Below are positions 1-9,719 of a DNA stretch of 64,000 nt, one piece after another. Each line of letters opens with the position of its first letter. Position 1 is the stretch's first letter. This DNA comes from Streptomyces sp. Ag109_O5-1 (GTDB taxonomy: Bacteria > Actinomycetota > Actinomycetes > Streptomycetales > Streptomycetaceae). The DNA lies in contig NZ_RKQF01000001.1 of assembly GCF_003814875.1 (NCBI RefSeq), positions 2,480,001-2,544,000 of the forward strand. The letters are read 5' to 3'. The translations under genes and the position numbers were made by a program. The notes under the pieces are model-generated. The model did no database searches. It was not told the origin of the DNA and saw only the letters and a program-made list of their open reading frames with translations.

Positions 1-1314
1 CTCGGGGTGGAGGGCCAGGGTGCCCGCGTCGGCCGCCGCCAAGTCCTGCAGGTCGTCGATGATGTGCTGGAGTTGCAGGGCCTCCTCCAGGAGGGAGGAG
101 GTGAAGGCGGTGTCCGGTACGGCGATGCCGTCCTCGGCGGCCTCCAGCCAGCTGCGTATGTTGCCGAGCGGGGTGCGCAGTTCATGGGCGATGTCGCTGG
201 TCATGGCCTTGCGCTGCTCCTCCAGACGCTCCCGGCGCTCGGAGAGGTCGTTGAAGGCCGCGGCCAGCCGGCCGATCTCGTCGTTGCCGGTGACGGGGAC
301 GCGCACCGGGCTGCTGCCCGCCGGGCGCAGGGCGGCCTCGGTCAGTGCCCGCAGCGGCCGTACGAGGCGGATGCCGGCCAGGACCGTGACCGACACGGTG
401 ACCAGCAGCACCAGCCCCGCGACACCGGCGATGCGCACGGTGTTGGCGGGCGACAGGTCGAAGACCGCAGTGCCCGTCCCCTGCGACGGTGAACCCACGT
501 ACAGCTGCGCCGCCGGGGCCACATACGGGGTGAGCTGCTCGCGGCGGGCGGAGTCCACGCAGGTCTGCGCCGTCGCGGAGCCGTTGGGCACCGTGAAGTC
601 GAGGCCTATGGCGTCCTGCTTCAGGTCGTGGCGCCGTAGACAGTCCGCAGCCAGCGTCCGCAACCGGGTGAGCGCCTTCGTCTCGTCGGCGGTGGGCCGT
701 TCCAGCCCCGCGGTGTGGCAGATCTGGGAGGCCTTGATCCTGACGTCGTAGTCGGTGGCGCCGACCACGACGTACGGGTGCCCGTTCGCCCAGCGCGCGA
801 TCCGTCCGGTGTACCCGACGGACCGGAGACAGGACAGGACCTTGCCGGCGTAGGGGTCCAGGACGCGTCGTTCCGCCTCGGTCAGCCGGTAAGGGCCCAG
901 GGCCCTGGGGTCGATCCCGCCGGCGGCTCCGCCGGTCACCACGGACGCGTCGACATGGAGCGGGTCGACCACGGCGGACGCCCGGTCGGGCAGTGCGGCC
1001 ACGGGGCCGGTGCGGGCCAGTGCCCGGGTGCGTCCCCGGGCGGTGAGCGTGATCGTGCGGCCGGTGCGCCGCGCGAGGGCCCGTACGACCGGCTGTACGT
1101 CGTCCCACGTGGGGTGCGTGGCGGCGTACCCCACGAGGGTCGTGTAGATGACGGTGTCGTCCGCGAGGACCTGGCCCTGCTCCTTGCGGACCGCCTGCGC
1201 GGTCGTTCGGGCGGCCAGCCAGGCGGTCGCCGCGACCGAGCAGACCGCGATCAGCACGGAGGCGGCCAACAGCCGTATCAGAAGGCTGCGGTGGGCGAAG
1301 GGGCCGACGCGCAC
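1..1314 (-). CDS. Sensor histidine kinase, C-terminus beyond window edge
   Basis: Membrane sensor kinase that would autophosphorylate and pass phosphate to the regulator encoded just upstream. It is read from a GTG at 1314, three bases after the TGA of the regulator gene, so the two are cotranscribed and probably coupled. The visible 438 residues contain an N-terminal membrane segment (about residues 8-32), an extracytoplasmic region of roughly 250 residues, a second membrane segment, a HAMP-like linker (NDEIGRLAAAFNDL) and the phosphoacceptor H-box SDIAHELRTPL. The ATPase domain lies beyond position 1. The neighbouring MacAB-like transporter suggests an envelope-stress or antibiotic sensing role, which is inference. 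Confidence 0.92.
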   Translation of the reverse strand, partial: MRVGPFAHRSLLIRLLAASVLIAVCSVAATAWLAARTTAQAVRKEQGQVLADDTVIYTTLVGYAATHPTWDDVQPVVRALARRTGRTITLTARGRTRALARTGPVAALPDRASAVVDPLHVDASVVTGGAAGGIDPRALGPYRLTEAERRVLDPYAGKVLSCLRSVGYTGRIARWANGHPYVVVGATDYDVRIKASQICHTAGLERPTADETKALTRLRTLAADCLRRHDLKQDAIGLDFTVPNGSATAQTCVDSARREQLTPYVAPAAQLYVGSPSQGTGTAVFDLSPANTVRIAGVAGLVLLVTVSVTVLAGIRLVRPLRALTEAALRPAGSSPVRVPVTGNDEIGRLAAAFNDLSERRERLEEQRKAMTSDIAHELRTPLGNIRSWLEAAEDGIAVPDTAFTSSLLEEALQLQHIIDDLQDLAAADAGTLALHPE

Positions 1315-1317
1315 CGC

Positions 1318-2007
1318 TCAGCCGCCGGTCAGCTTGTAGCCGATGCCGAACACGGTCATCAGGCGGACGGGCCGTCGTGGGTCGGGCTCGATCTTCTTGC
1401 GCAGGTTCAGCACATGGACATCCACGGTCCGTTCGGTGATGTACGGGCTGGACCCGTGGGTATGGGCCAGCAACTGACGGCGGGTGAAGACCCGGTCCGG
1501 CTGCTCCGCCATGGCCGCCAGGATCCCGAACTCCCCCGGGGTGCACTCCACTTCCCGCCCGCCGACCCGCACCTGATGGCGCGCCGGTTCCACGGTGAGG
1601 TCACCCACCCGCAGGACGAGGTCGTCCGCGCCGCCCGTGCGCCGGGTGCGGCGCAGCAGCGTTCGGACCCGGGCCATCAGCTCGCGGGGGCTGTACGGCT
1701 TGGTCAGGTAGTCGTCGGCGCCGAGGTCAAGACCGAGCAGCAGGTCCTCCTCGGAGGAGCGGGCGGTCAGCATCAGCACCACCAGTTCCTCGGACTCCCG
1801 GCGCAGCACGCGGCACACGTCCAGCCCGTCCACGACGGGCATCATCAGGTCGAGCACCAGGAGGTCGGGCCGGAGTCGGCGGGCCTGGTCGATGGCCGCG
1901 CGCCCGTCGTGCACGACGACGGCGGTGTGGCCCTCGCGCTCCAGGTAGCGGCGGATCACCTCGGCCTGTTTGGTGTCGTCCTCGGCCACCAGGACATGTG
2001 CGCACAT
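1318..2007 (-). CDS. OmpR-family response regulator
   Basis: DNA-binding regulator of 229 residues. The N-terminal receiver has the acidic pocket (AEDD), the phosphorylated Asp in LDLMMPVVDG and the conserved Lys in LTKPYSP. A winged-helix Trans_reg_C domain fills the C-terminal half (about 130-225). It precedes its kinase gene by 3 bases. The ATG start lies inside a perfect 14-bp palindrome (1995-2008). It is divergent from the lipoprotein/ABC operon, which is its most likely target; that is inferred from position. Confidence 0.95.
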   Translation of the reverse strand: MCAHVLVAEDDTKQAEVIRRYLEREGHTAVVVHDGRAAIDQARRLRPDLLVLDLMMPVVDGLDVCRVLRRESEELVVLMLTARSSEEDLLLGLDLGADDYLTKPYSPRELMARVRTLLRRTRRTGGADDLVLRVGDLTVEPARHQVRVGGREVECTPGEFGILAAMAEQPDRVFTRRQLLAHTHGSSPYITERTVDVHVLNLRKKIEPDPRRPVRLMTVFGIGYKLTGG

Positions 2008-2100
2008 GCTTGTGGACCTTATGACTTGTCCGAGCCGTTCGAACGGGATTCTGATGACGGTCTGACAGGATCTTCATACCTTTTGGCGACGGTACCGGAC
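2008..2100. promoter_or_regulatory. Divergent promoter region
   Basis: This 93-bp gap between the divergent response-regulator and lipoprotein genes must hold both promoters. It contains a perfect 12-bp palindrome, CCGTTCGAACGG, at 2035-2046. No -10/-35 pair can be called with certainty. Autoregulation by the adjacent OmpR-type regulator is plausible. Confidence 0.45.
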
Positions 2101-2676
2101 ATGCCGAACACCACCATCCGGTACGCGGCCGCCGCGACGGCCGCGCTCTCCCTCTCCCTGCTCACCGCCTGCGGCGTCAAGGACGAGGGCACAGGTCAGG
2201 TCGCCTCGCTCCAGAGCCCGTCGGCGGACGGCGGGAAGAACACGTCGTCGCCCAGCTCGGAGAACGGTGTCCAACTGCGGTTGGACATGACCGACGACGA
2301 GAAGACGGACGTGATGGAGAGCTGGCAGCTCTGCCTGGTGCACCAGGGCCTGCCGAGCTACACCAAGCAGGACGGGAAGCGGAAGCTCGTCCTCACGCAG
2401 GCCCCCCGTAGCAAGTACCCCAAGGAGTACAAGGCGTGTGAGTCGAAGCAGCCCATTCAGCCACCGGAGATGGACCCGCAGAAGAACCCGCACTACATGG
2501 ACGACTACCGGACCTGGATCAAGTGCATGAACGACAAGGGGTTCGCGGTCGAGGCGCTTCCCGACGGCGACGGCTGGACCTTCGCCTCCCACCCCGGCCG
2601 GGTCGACCCGAACAGCGCGAAGGCCAACCAGATCGAGTTCGACTGCAAGCTGGAGGCCTTCGGTGGCGGAAAGTGA
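2101..2676 (+). CDS. Secreted lipoprotein of an efflux operon
   Basis: A 191-residue protein with a lipoprotein signal peptide: a short hydrophobic stretch followed by the lipobox LLTAC, with Cys at about residue 23. The mature part is charged and contains the Cys-bearing segments ESWQLCLVHQG and TWIKCMNDKG, which could form disulfides. No family was recognised. It overlaps the next gene by 14 bases and heads the lipoprotein-adaptor-ATPase-permease operon, so it probably works with the transporter at the outer membrane face. ATG 2101 was chosen because the signal peptide begins there; no clear ribosome binding site precedes it. Confidence 0.85.
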   Translation: MPNTTIRYAAAATAALSLSLLTACGVKDEGTGQVASLQSPSADGGKNTSSPSSENGVQLRLDMTDDEKTDVMESWQLCLVHQGLPSYTKQDGKRKLVLTQAPRSKYPKEYKACESKQPIQPPEMDPQKNPHYMDDYRTWIKCMNDKGFAVEALPDGDGWTFASHPGRVDPNSAKANQIEFDCKLEAFGGGK

Positions 2677-3913
2677 CACCGACGGCGCCGCTGTCACTCC
2701 GCGCCGCCGCGCACGCCGCCGGACGGCCGCCGTGGCCGCGGTCGTCGTGGCAGCGGCCGCCGCGACGGGTGGCGCGGTGATCGGCTGGCAGAGCCACGGC
2801 TCACCGTCCACCCGCACCGCCACGGACTCCGCCCGGGTCGCGACGACGGCCGTGGTGCGGACCGACCTGTCCGACGCGCAGACGCTGGACGGCACGTTGG
2901 GCTACGGCCCTGCCCGCACCCTCAAGGGCACCGGGGACGGCACGGTCACCTGGCTGCCCGCCACGGGCGCCACGGTGACCCGGGGGCAGCAGCTCTACCG
3001 GGTGGACGACCAGCCCGTCGCGTTGTTCTACGGCGCCACCCCGCTGTTCCGCACGCTGGACACCCAGGGCACGGTCGGCACCGATGTGAAGGTCGTCGCC
3101 GACAACCTGGTGAAGCTCGGCTACGACATCGGCGCCCAGCCGGCGCCGGGCAGCTGGGTGACCCCTCCGGCCTCCGGTGCCACACCGACCCCGACGCCGC
3201 ACCCGAGCGGGAGCACGGCCCCGTCCTCCGGCCCGTCGGCGACCGGTTCGACGACGGCGGCGCCGGTCCGGGTCAAGATCGGCGACGGGATACTCACCGC
3301 CCCGCTCATCAGCGCGATCAAACGCTGGCAGACGCACGTCGGAATGGCCCCGACCGGCGTGGTGGGCCCCGGCGACGTGGTGGTCCTCCCCGGCAAGGTG
3401 CGGATCTCCGCCGTACAGGCGCAGCCGGGCGACCCGGCCGCCGAGCCGCTGCTTTCGGTCACCTCCACCAGCAGGAAGGTCACCGTGCAGGTCGATCCGA
3501 CCGAGGTCGGGTCGATCCGGTCCGGGGACACGGTGTCCGTCGCCCTCCCGGACACCTCGACGGTGCGCGGCACCGTGACGGCTGTCGGCCGGATCGTCCA
3601 GGGCGGGACGGACAACGGCAGCGGGGCCGGCACGGATCCCGCGCAGCTGACCGTGACCATCTCACTCGCCGAGACGGCGGCCGTGCGCCGGCTGGACTCC
3701 GCCCCCGTGCGGGTGACGTTCGCGGGGAGCGCGCGCAAGGGCGTCCTCGCCGTACCGGTGGGCGCGTTGCTCGCACTGCGCGAAGGCGGATACGCCGTGC
3801 AGCTTCCGGACGGGCGGCTGATCGCGGTGAAGACCGGGCTGTTCGCCAAAGGCATGGTCGAGATCAGCGGCACCGGCCTCGGCGCGGGCCTGAAGGTGGT
3901 GACGACCTCGTGA
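2663..3913 (+). CDS. MacA/HlyD-like periplasmic adaptor with peptidoglycan-binding module
   Basis: A 416-residue adaptor starting at a GTG inside the lipoprotein gene. A basic N-terminus (RRRARRR) precedes one membrane helix (about 22-45). Next come a lipoyl-like segment ([20 protein letters not shown]), a peptidoglycan-binding-like region split by a Ser/Thr/Pro-rich stretch (about 165-200), and C-terminal beta-barrel regions typical of RND/ABC adaptors ([19 protein letters not shown]). The gene ends with a 4-base overlap with the ATPase gene. Gram-positive operons of this type pair such adaptors with MacB-like transporters; the exported substrate is unknown. Confidence 0.87.
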   Translation: MAESDTDGAAVTPRRRARRRTAAVAAVVVAAAAATGGAVIGWQSHGSPSTRTATDSARVATTAVVRTDLSDAQTLDGTLGYGPARTLKGTGDGTVTWLPATGATVTRGQQLYRVDDQPVALFYGATPLFRTLDTQGTVGTDVKVVADNLVKLGYDIGAQPAPGSWVTPPASGATPTPTPHPSGSTAPSSGPSATGSTTAAPVRVKIGDGILTAPLISAIKRWQTHVGMAPTGVVGPGDVVVLPGKVRISAVQAQPGDPAAEPLLSVTSTSRKVTVQVDPTEVGSIRSGDTVSVALPDTSTVRGTVTAVGRIVQGGTDNGSGAGTDPAQLTVTISLAETAAVRRLDSAPVRVTFAGSARKGVLAVPVGALLALREGGYAVQLPDGRLIAVKTGLFAKGMVEISGTGLGAGLKVVTTS

Positions 3914-4635
3914 CACCCGTGCTCGCCGTGCGCGGCGCGACGATGGAGTACGCGGGCGGGGTGAAGGCGCTGGACTCCGTGTCGCTGACCGTGGAGCAGG
4001 GCGAACTGCTCGCCATCACCGGCCCGTCCGGCTCCGGCAAGTCCACGCTGCTCAACATCATGGGCACCCTGGACCGGCCGACCGGCGGCACCGTCGAGAT
4101 CGACGGACAGGACGTCACCCTGCTGACCGACCGGAATCTGTCGGCCCTGCGGGCACGACGGCTCGGCTTCGTGTTCCAGCACTTCCACCTCACCGACGGG
4201 CTCCGTGCCTGGGAGAACGTCGCAACCGGCCTGCTCTACGCCGGAGTTCCGCGCCACCGACGCCGCACACTGGCCCGCGCGGCCCTCGCCAGGGTCGGCC
4301 TGGCGCATCGTACGGGCCATCTGCCGCACCAGCTCTCCGGCGGCGAACGGCAGCGCGTCGCCATCGCCCGCGCCCTGGTGAACAATCCGTCACTGGTACT
4401 GGCCGACGAACCCACCGGCGCGCTCGACACCGCCAACGGCGCAGCGGTGCTGGATCTGCTCACCGAACTGAACGGCGAGGGGACCACGATCGCGCTCATC
4501 ACACACGACCGGGACATCGCGGCCCGGCTGCCGCGCAGGGTGGAGATGCGCGACGGGCGCGTCCTGTCCGACACGTCGGCCGCGTCCGACGCGTCCGACA
4601 CGTCCGACGCGGCGGCGAAGGCGGTGCGGACATGA
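3910..4635 (+). CDS. ABC transporter ATP-binding protein, MacB/LolD type
   Basis: A 241-residue ATPase that powers the adjacent permease. It shows Walker [10 protein letters not shown], a Q-loop in FVFQHFHL, the signature [14 protein letters not shown], Walker [13 protein letters not shown] and a switch His in LITHDRD. The start is a GTG overlapping the adaptor stop (GTGA), and the stop overlaps the permease ATG. The C-terminal tail carries Ser/Asp/Thr repeats (a [14 protein letters not shown] run) with no family counterpart and probably little structure. Confidence 0.96.
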   Translation: MTPVLAVRGATMEYAGGVKALDSVSLTVEQGELLAITGPSGSGKSTLLNIMGTLDRPTGGTVEIDGQDVTLLTDRNLSALRARRLGFVFQHFHLTDGLRAWENVATGLLYAGVPRHRRRTLARAALARVGLAHRTGHLPHQLSGGERQRVAIARALVNNPSLVLADEPTGALDTANGAAVLDLLTELNGEGTTIALITHDRDIAARLPRRVEMRDGRVLSDTSAASDASDTSDAAAKAVRT

Positions 4636-5861
4636 GAACGCCCCCGCGGGCCGAGCCGCCGCACCCGCCCAAACCGGTCCGGCTGGCCCCGCTCGACCTG
4701 CTCGGTCTCGGGCTGCTGGGCATCCGTACGAGAAAGCTGCGCGCCGCCCTGTCCGCGCTGGGCATCTCCATCGGCATCGCCACCCTGGTCGTCGTGACCG
4801 GGATCCCGGCCTCCAGTCAGCGGGCGCTGATGGCGCAACTCACCGCGCTCGGCACCAACATGCTGCAGGTCCAGCCGGTCCCGGACCAGAAGCCGCCGGT
4901 GCTCATCCCCGAGACGGCCACCGACATGGTGGCACGCATCGGTCCCGTGACCGTGGCGAGCGCGGTCGCCAACACCCATGCGTCCGTGCACCGTTCGGAC
5001 CGAGTGGACTCCGCCGACTACTCGGGGCTGCCCGTCCTCGCGGCCAGGAACAACCTGCTCAAGGCGGTCAACGGCACGGTGCAGTCCGGCCGTTTCCTCA
5101 GCGCCTCGACCGACCGTCTCCCCACCGCCGTCCTCGGCTCGGTGGCCGCGAGCCGGCTCGGTTTCACGAGGGTGACTCCGGGCGGCCCCGCACCGCAGAT
5201 CTATGTCAACGGCCGCTGGTTCACCGTCATCGGCATCCTCGCCAAGACCCCCCTCTCCCCCGACCTCGACCGTGCGGTGCTGGTCGGCTGGCAGGCGGCA
5301 CGCGCGCAGCTGAAGTTCGACGGGCACCCGACCGTCATCTACGTCAAGGCCCGCGAGGACTCCATCGAGGCCGTACGGGACGTGCTGCCCGCCACCGTCT
5401 ACCCCCAGCTGCCCGGTCTGGTGCAGGTCAGCCGCCCATCCGACGCGCTGGCCGCCAAGCGGGCCACCCAGACCACGCTCTCAGTGCTCTTCCTCGGCCT
5501 CGCCGGGGTGGCCCTGCTGGTCGGCGGGATCGGAGTCGCCAACACGATGGTGGTGTCCGTGCTGGAACGCCGTCGCGAGATCGGGCTGCGGCGGGCGCTG
5601 GGGGCCAGCCGGGGCCAGATCCGGGGGCAGTTCCTCACCGAGTCGGTCGTCCTGTCCGCGCTCGGCGGACTGGCCGGAACGGTGATGGGGATCCTGGCCA
5701 CGGCCGGCTATGCGGTGTGGCAGGGCTGGCCGGTGGTCGTCCCGCCGGCCGCCGCGGTGGGCGGATTCGGGGGAGCGGTGCTGGTGGGCATGGTCGCGGG
5801 CGTCTACCCGTCGGTGCGGGCCGCCCGCCTGACGCCGACGGAGGCGCTGGCGTCGGGGTGA
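4632..5861 (+). CDS. MacB/FtsX-family ABC permease
   Basis: A 409-residue membrane protein with the usual topology: one N-terminal helix ([19 protein letters not shown]), a long extracytoplasmic MacB-PCD domain, then three C-terminal helices around residues 275-400. The cytoplasmic loop has the FtsX motif [11 protein letters not shown]. It overlaps the ATPase gene by 4 bases and completes the efflux operon. Two-component-linked MacB systems usually export peptides or toxic amphiphiles; the substrate here is not shown. Confidence 0.95.
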   Translation: MRTPPRAEPPHPPKPVRLAPLDLLGLGLLGIRTRKLRAALSALGISIGIATLVVVTGIPASSQRALMAQLTALGTNMLQVQPVPDQKPPVLIPETATDMVARIGPVTVASAVANTHASVHRSDRVDSADYSGLPVLAARNNLLKAVNGTVQSGRFLSASTDRLPTAVLGSVAASRLGFTRVTPGGPAPQIYVNGRWFTVIGILAKTPLSPDLDRAVLVGWQAARAQLKFDGHPTVIYVKAREDSIEAVRDVLPATVYPQLPGLVQVSRPSDALAAKRATQTTLSVLFLGLAGVALLVGGIGVANTMVVSVLERRREIGLRRALGASRGQIRGQFLTESVVLSALGGLAGTVMGILATAGYAVWQGWPVVVPPAAAVGGFGGAVLVGMVAGVYPSVRAARLTPTEALASG

Positions 5862-5862
5862 G

Positions 5863-6351
5863 GTGCGGGACCGGGGTGCGTACGGTCGCGAGGAGCGCAT
5901 GCCCGAGGTGCCGAAGGTGACCATGTACCGGCACGTCGCTGTGCTGGCCGAGGCGGGTTTCCTGGACGTGGCCGACGAGCAGCGGGTGCGCGGCACGGTC
6001 GAGCGGCACTACCGGTTGTGCCAGGACCGCCCGGTCGTCGATGCCGACGCCGCCGCGGTGATGACGCTGGAGGACCACCGCTGGGGCTTCGCCGCCGCCA
6101 TGGCCGTGCTGATCGCGGAATTCAACGCCTACCTCGACCGCGACGGCGCCGACCCGGTGGCCGACGCGGTCTCCTATCGCCAGGGCACGCTCTGGCTCAG
6201 CCCGGACGAACTCGCCGAGATGACGGCTGAGTTGCGCGCGGTGCTAGGGCCTCGGCTGGCCAACCGGCCGGCGCCGGGCCGCACACCCTACCTGCTCAGC
6301 CCCATCCGCTTCCCCGTCGGTTTGCCGTCCCCCGACGAGGCGCGGCCTTGA
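5863..6351 (+). pseudogene. 5'-truncated ArsR-like helix-turn-helix regulator
   Basis: The 162 codons begin one base after the permease stop and open inside a conserved wing/recognition region (VPKVTMYRHVAVLAEAGFLDV, then RVRGTVERHYRL) that in this family follows about 40-50 residues of DNA-binding domain. The N-terminal helices are missing, so the gene seems to have lost its 5' end. A possible internal ATG at 5899 would not restore them. The C-terminal ligand domain, ending in a Pro-rich tail, appears intact. It sits at the left edge of the mobile island, which fits deletion during island formation. Confidence 0.7.
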
Positions 6352-6501
6352 AGGGACGGCGTTGCCTCTGAATGGCGTCTGGGCTCGTCCCCGTCCTGCG
6401 CGCGGGCGGCCCCTCCGCTGCGGCGGTTCAGCGCAGTTCGCCTGGGCGCAGGTGGGGAACGAAGGCGAGCAGGTCTGGGACCAGGAAGATCACCCCCGGG
6501 G
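6352..6501. other. Unassigned junction DNA left of the ISL3 element
   Basis: About 150 bases between the truncated regulator and the ISL3 target duplication. No complete gene is visible. On the minus strand a short open tail (about 6439-6498, ending LRPGELR-stop) might be the end of a lost gene. It was joined to the IS1182 remnant at 14119 before ISL3 inserted. Confidence 0.4.
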
Positions 6502-6532
6502 AGATTCAAGGCTCTGGCCGCAGTTCCGTGAA
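6502..6532. repeat. ISL3 left target duplication and terminal repeat
   Basis: AGATTCAA (6502-6509) followed by the left terminal repeat at 6510-6532. It pairs with 14088-14118. Confidence 0.88.
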
Positions 6533-7558
6533 CGATCTTGAAGGTGAGCGTCAATGCCGGAATGCTGACCCATGTGGAGAGCAATGGTGCAGATAGGTTG
6601 ACGTCAATCCAGGATGCCCTTAGTACTCCAGCCGTAGATCGTGATCTTCACGCTCGGGCGGTTTGTCGCCGGTAGTGGCTGGCCTGGGATCGGGCCTGGT
6701 GGCGGCGTCGCCAGTCGGACCAGCCGAGCCGGTGGGCGAGGCCTTGGACAGGTCGGATGACGAGCGTAATGAACAGGCGCTGGATCTCGTTGCAGGTGAG
6801 CGGTATGAGGTCGTCGGGGGCGGGGTGGCGGGTGTGTTCGTCGGCACGGACGACGGCGAGGAAGGCCTGCGCGAGCATGGCCAGGGTGACCCAGCGGGAC
6901 CACGATCTATAGCGGCGGACCTGGTGTTCGGCCAGGGCGGCCAGACCCTTGCCGGCCTGGAAGAACTCCTCCACTCGCCATCTTGATCCAGCGACGCGCA
7001 CCAGCGTGGTCAGCGGCACCGATGTCGGCGAGTAGCAACGGTAGTAGGCGTGTTCGCCGGTGCTGCGGTTACGGCGAATCAGCAACTGGCAGCTGCGGGT
7101 GTCGGCGAGGTCGATGACCGCCCAGTCGTAGAAGCGGTGGCCCTTGGCGCCGGCCCCGGCGGAGAGCTTCTGCCAGGCCCGTTTGGGCACCTTCTTGGCC
7201 AGGGTGTCCGCGCGGAACTTCCCGGCCTGCGTGACGGCTTCGTGTGAGCAGGCCACCGCGAGGACGTAGCCAATGCCGCGTTCCTCCAGGGCGCCTCGCA
7301 GCTTCGGGTTGCCGCCGTACACCTCGTCGCCCGCGACCCAGGCGGCCCGGCGGCCGGCATCCAGGAACCGGGCGACCATGTGAGCGGCCAGTTCCGGCTT
7401 GGTGGCGAAGGCAGCGTCCTCGCCGAGCCCGGCGGCGCGGCAGCGGTCGGGGGCGGAGGTCCAGGAGCGCGGGACGTACAGTTCCCGGTCCACCGCAGCA
7501 TGCCCACGCTGACCTGCGTAGACCAGGTAAACGGCAACTTGGGCGTTCTCGATTCTGC

Positions 7559-9301
7559 CTGGGGCCCGTATTTCAATAAGTGCTCGGCAGAGGGGTGTTG
7601 GTGGGAGTCTGAGATGTGACTCCGTGTCTGTCAGACCGCGTTGCCGCTCGTGCTCTGCGGGCCAAGTTCGATCAGATCCTGCCGCACTTCGATGAGCGCC
7701 GCCGTCGGTTGTACCTGGCCAGTGAGGCTACGGCCCTCGGCCGCGGCGGGATCGTCCGGGTCGCCGCCGCCTCCGGCACCAGCACTGCAACCATCACGCG
7801 AGGCATGGCCGAGTTGGCCGGTTGCTCCTCACCGACCCTGCGGGTCCGGGCTCCAGGTGCGGGCCGCAAGCGGCTGACAGATACCGACCCTGGTCTGCTG
7901 CCCGCACTGGAGTCGCTGATCGAGCCGCACACCCGAGGCGACCCCGTCTCCCCGTTGCGGTGGACCACGCTGTCGTTACGGGCCCTGGCCTCAACCCTCA
8001 CCACACAGGGCCACCCGATCAGCGCTTCAACCGTCGGACACCTGCTGCACACCCTGGGCTACAGCCTGCAGGGAACCGCGAAGACAACAGAGGGCATCAG
8101 CCATCCGGACCGCGATGCCCAGTTCACCCACCTCAATGCCACCGCCGCCGCGTTCCTCGACGATGCCCAGCCGGTGATCAGCGTCGACACCAAGGCCAAG
8201 GAATGGCTCGGCAACCGGGACCGGCCCGGTCGCGCCTGGCGGCCGGGCAAGAACGCGATCAAGGTGGACTGCCACACGTTCACCACCAACGACCAGCCCA
8301 TGGCGATCCCCTACGGGATCTACGACATCGCCAACAACAGCGGATGGGTCAACGTCGGCACCGACCACGACACCGCCCAGTTCGCGGTGGAGTCCATCCG
8401 ACGCTGGTGGCAGCACCGCGGACGGGCGGACCACCCGAATGCCGGCAGGCTCCTGATCACCGCCGACTCCGGCGGCTCCAACGATCCCCGCCGCTGGACC
8501 TGGAAAAGCAACCTTGCCACCTTCGCACGAGAGAGCGGCCTGGAGATCACGGTCTGTCACCTACCGCCGGGGACTTCGAAGTGGAACAAGATAGAGCACC
8601 GGATGTTCTGTCACATCACCGCGAACTGGCGAGGGCGGCCGCTGACCAGCTACCAGGTCGTCCTCGAGACCATCGCCGCCACAACCACCAGGACCGGCCT
8701 GACCATCGGGGCCGAACTGGACACAGGCTGCTACGACCTCGGCATCAGCATCACACCCGCCGAGTTCCACGCCCTTCCGATCACACCCCACGCCTTCCAC
8801 GGTGACTGGAACTACACACTGTCTCCCGTTCCACCGCGAGCGCCAAGCGCGCCGGCAACGACACACCGGACCGACCCGGCCCTGACCGCGATGCTCACCG
8901 ATCCGGCCCTGACCGGCATGTCACGAACCGCCTTCGAGTATTTGGTGGCGGTCTCGGAGCCTTTCTGGGACGCCTTGGCCGAGGCAGCATTCCAGCGTCG
9001 CTTCCACCGCCCGCGCAGCTACCGCCACCCACAGACCAGCAGCGTGGACCACACCCACCGACTCCTGGCAGCCATCCTGCGCCGCCGCAGAGTAGTGACC
9101 ATGACGTTCCTGGCCCAACTACTGGGCGTCAACCGCACCAACCTGTCCATCCAGTACCAGGACGCACAACGGCTCCTAGACCTGCACCGGATCCTCGTCA
9201 CGCCGATACCCGGATCGCCCGCCCGCACAATGGAACAGCTACACGCCCGAACAGCCCCCGCGGAAACCCGTCCCTGACAGTTATTGAAATACGGGCCCCT
9301 G
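7559..9301 (+). mobile_element. ISAzo13-family insertion sequence
   Basis: A 1737-bp element (7562-9298) with perfect 18-bp inverted ends beginning GGGCCCGTATTTCAA. It is flanked by a 3-bp CTG duplication (7559-7561 and 9299-9301). It interrupts the IS701 transposase, whose frame is restored exactly by its removal. The single transposase gene is intact, so this may be the youngest and potentially active element of the nest. Confidence 0.88.
7616..9277 (+). CDS. ISAzo13-family transposase, intact
   Basis: A 553-residue DDE transposase starting at GTG 7616, 37 bases inside the left terminal repeat. Catalytic positions are visible in ISVDTKAKEWLG, LLITADSGGSND and the segment TSKWNKIEHRMF. The core ends near WNYTLSP at about residue 404. 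About 150 further residues follow, including a helix-turn-helix-like stretch (VVTMTFLAQLLGVNRTNL). Some family members lack such a tail, so it may be an accessory DNA-binding region. No frameshift or internal stop is present. Confidence 0.93.
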   Translation: MTPCLSDRVAARALRAKFDQILPHFDERRRRLYLASEATALGRGGIVRVAAASGTSTATITRGMAELAGCSSPTLRVRAPGAGRKRLTDTDPGLLPALESLIEPHTRGDPVSPLRWTTLSLRALASTLTTQGHPISASTVGHLLHTLGYSLQGTAKTTEGISHPDRDAQFTHLNATAAAFLDDAQPVISVDTKAKEWLGNRDRPGRAWRPGKNAIKVDCHTFTTNDQPMAIPYGIYDIANNSGWVNVGTDHDTAQFAVESIRRWWQHRGRADHPNAGRLLITADSGGSNDPRRWTWKSNLATFARESGLEITVCHLPPGTSKWNKIEHRMFCHITANWRGRPLTSYQVVLETIAATTTRTGLTIGAELDTGCYDLGISITPAEFHALPITPHAFHGDWNYTLSPVPPRAPSAPATTHRTDPALTAMLTDPALTGMSRTAFEYLVAVSEPFWDALAEAAFQRRFHRPRSYRHPQTSSVDHTHRLLAAILRRRRVVTMTFLAQLLGVNRTNLSIQYQDAQRLLDLHRILVTPIPGSPARTMEQLHARTAPAETRP

Positions 9302-9672
9302 CAGTGCCGGTGTACTGACGCTGGACGCCGACCGTGTCGGTGCCCTTTTTCACGTCTCCGGTCTCGTCGACCACGAGGATTGCCTGGTCGTCGTGCAGAT
9401 GCTCCACCACGTAGTCGCGCACGTCGTCACGGACGGCGTCGGCGTCCCACTTGGCCCGCCCGAGGAGGTGCTGCATGCCGTCCGGGGTGGCCTCCCCAGC
9501 CCATTCGGCGATGGTCCAGCAGTTCTTGCGCGGCAGGTCCGACAGGAGCCCGAGTACCAATCGTCGGGCCCGACGTCGGGGCTCGACCCGCTTGAACCGG
9601 CCGGCGATCCGACCCATCAGGTCCTCGAAGGACTCCTGCCAACGCGCGGGGTCTGCGCTGGCGTCCGAGGCT

Positions 9673-9719
9673 GGCGCTTGATCATTGATTGTCCACACAA
9701 CGGGAAATGATCAAGCGCC
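9673..9719. promoter_or_regulatory. Stem-loop over the IS701 transposase start
   Basis: A perfect 14-bp inverted repeat (GGCGCTTGATCATT at 9673-9686, complement at 9706-9719) encloses a 19-base loop containing the transposase GTG at 9698. The distal arm overlaps the stop of the passenger gene. In mRNA it would sequester the transposase start and could couple or dampen its translation. It could instead act as a transcriptional attenuator. Confidence 0.6.

Larger units (their letters stand above)
6648..9698 (-). pseudogene. IS701-family transposase split by ISAzo13-family insertion
   Basis: Removing 7562-9298 and one CTG copy gives a single frame of 436 codons from GTG 9698 to the stop at 6648. 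All three parts of the DDE catalytic core are recognisable: VVDETGDVKKG upstream of the insertion, and AGDEVYGGNP and RVEEFFQAGK downstream. The break falls after VQRQYTGTAG. The N-terminal segment (DPARWQESFEDLMGRIAGRF) is typical of the family, supporting the GTG start, which sits in the loop of a strong inverted repeat (9673-9719). It cannot now make a full transposase. Confidence 0.9.

Noticed and set aside
41..2100. Long open frames on the plus strand and in alternative minus frames across the two-component genes
   Set aside because: They are antisense or out-of-frame shadows of the kinase and regulator, rich in Arg/Gly/Pro, with no family pattern.
5860..6510. The missing 3' part of the ribonuclease gene as a left attachment site
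   Set aside because: No sequence encoding the expected Arg- and His-containing C-terminus was found on either strand here.
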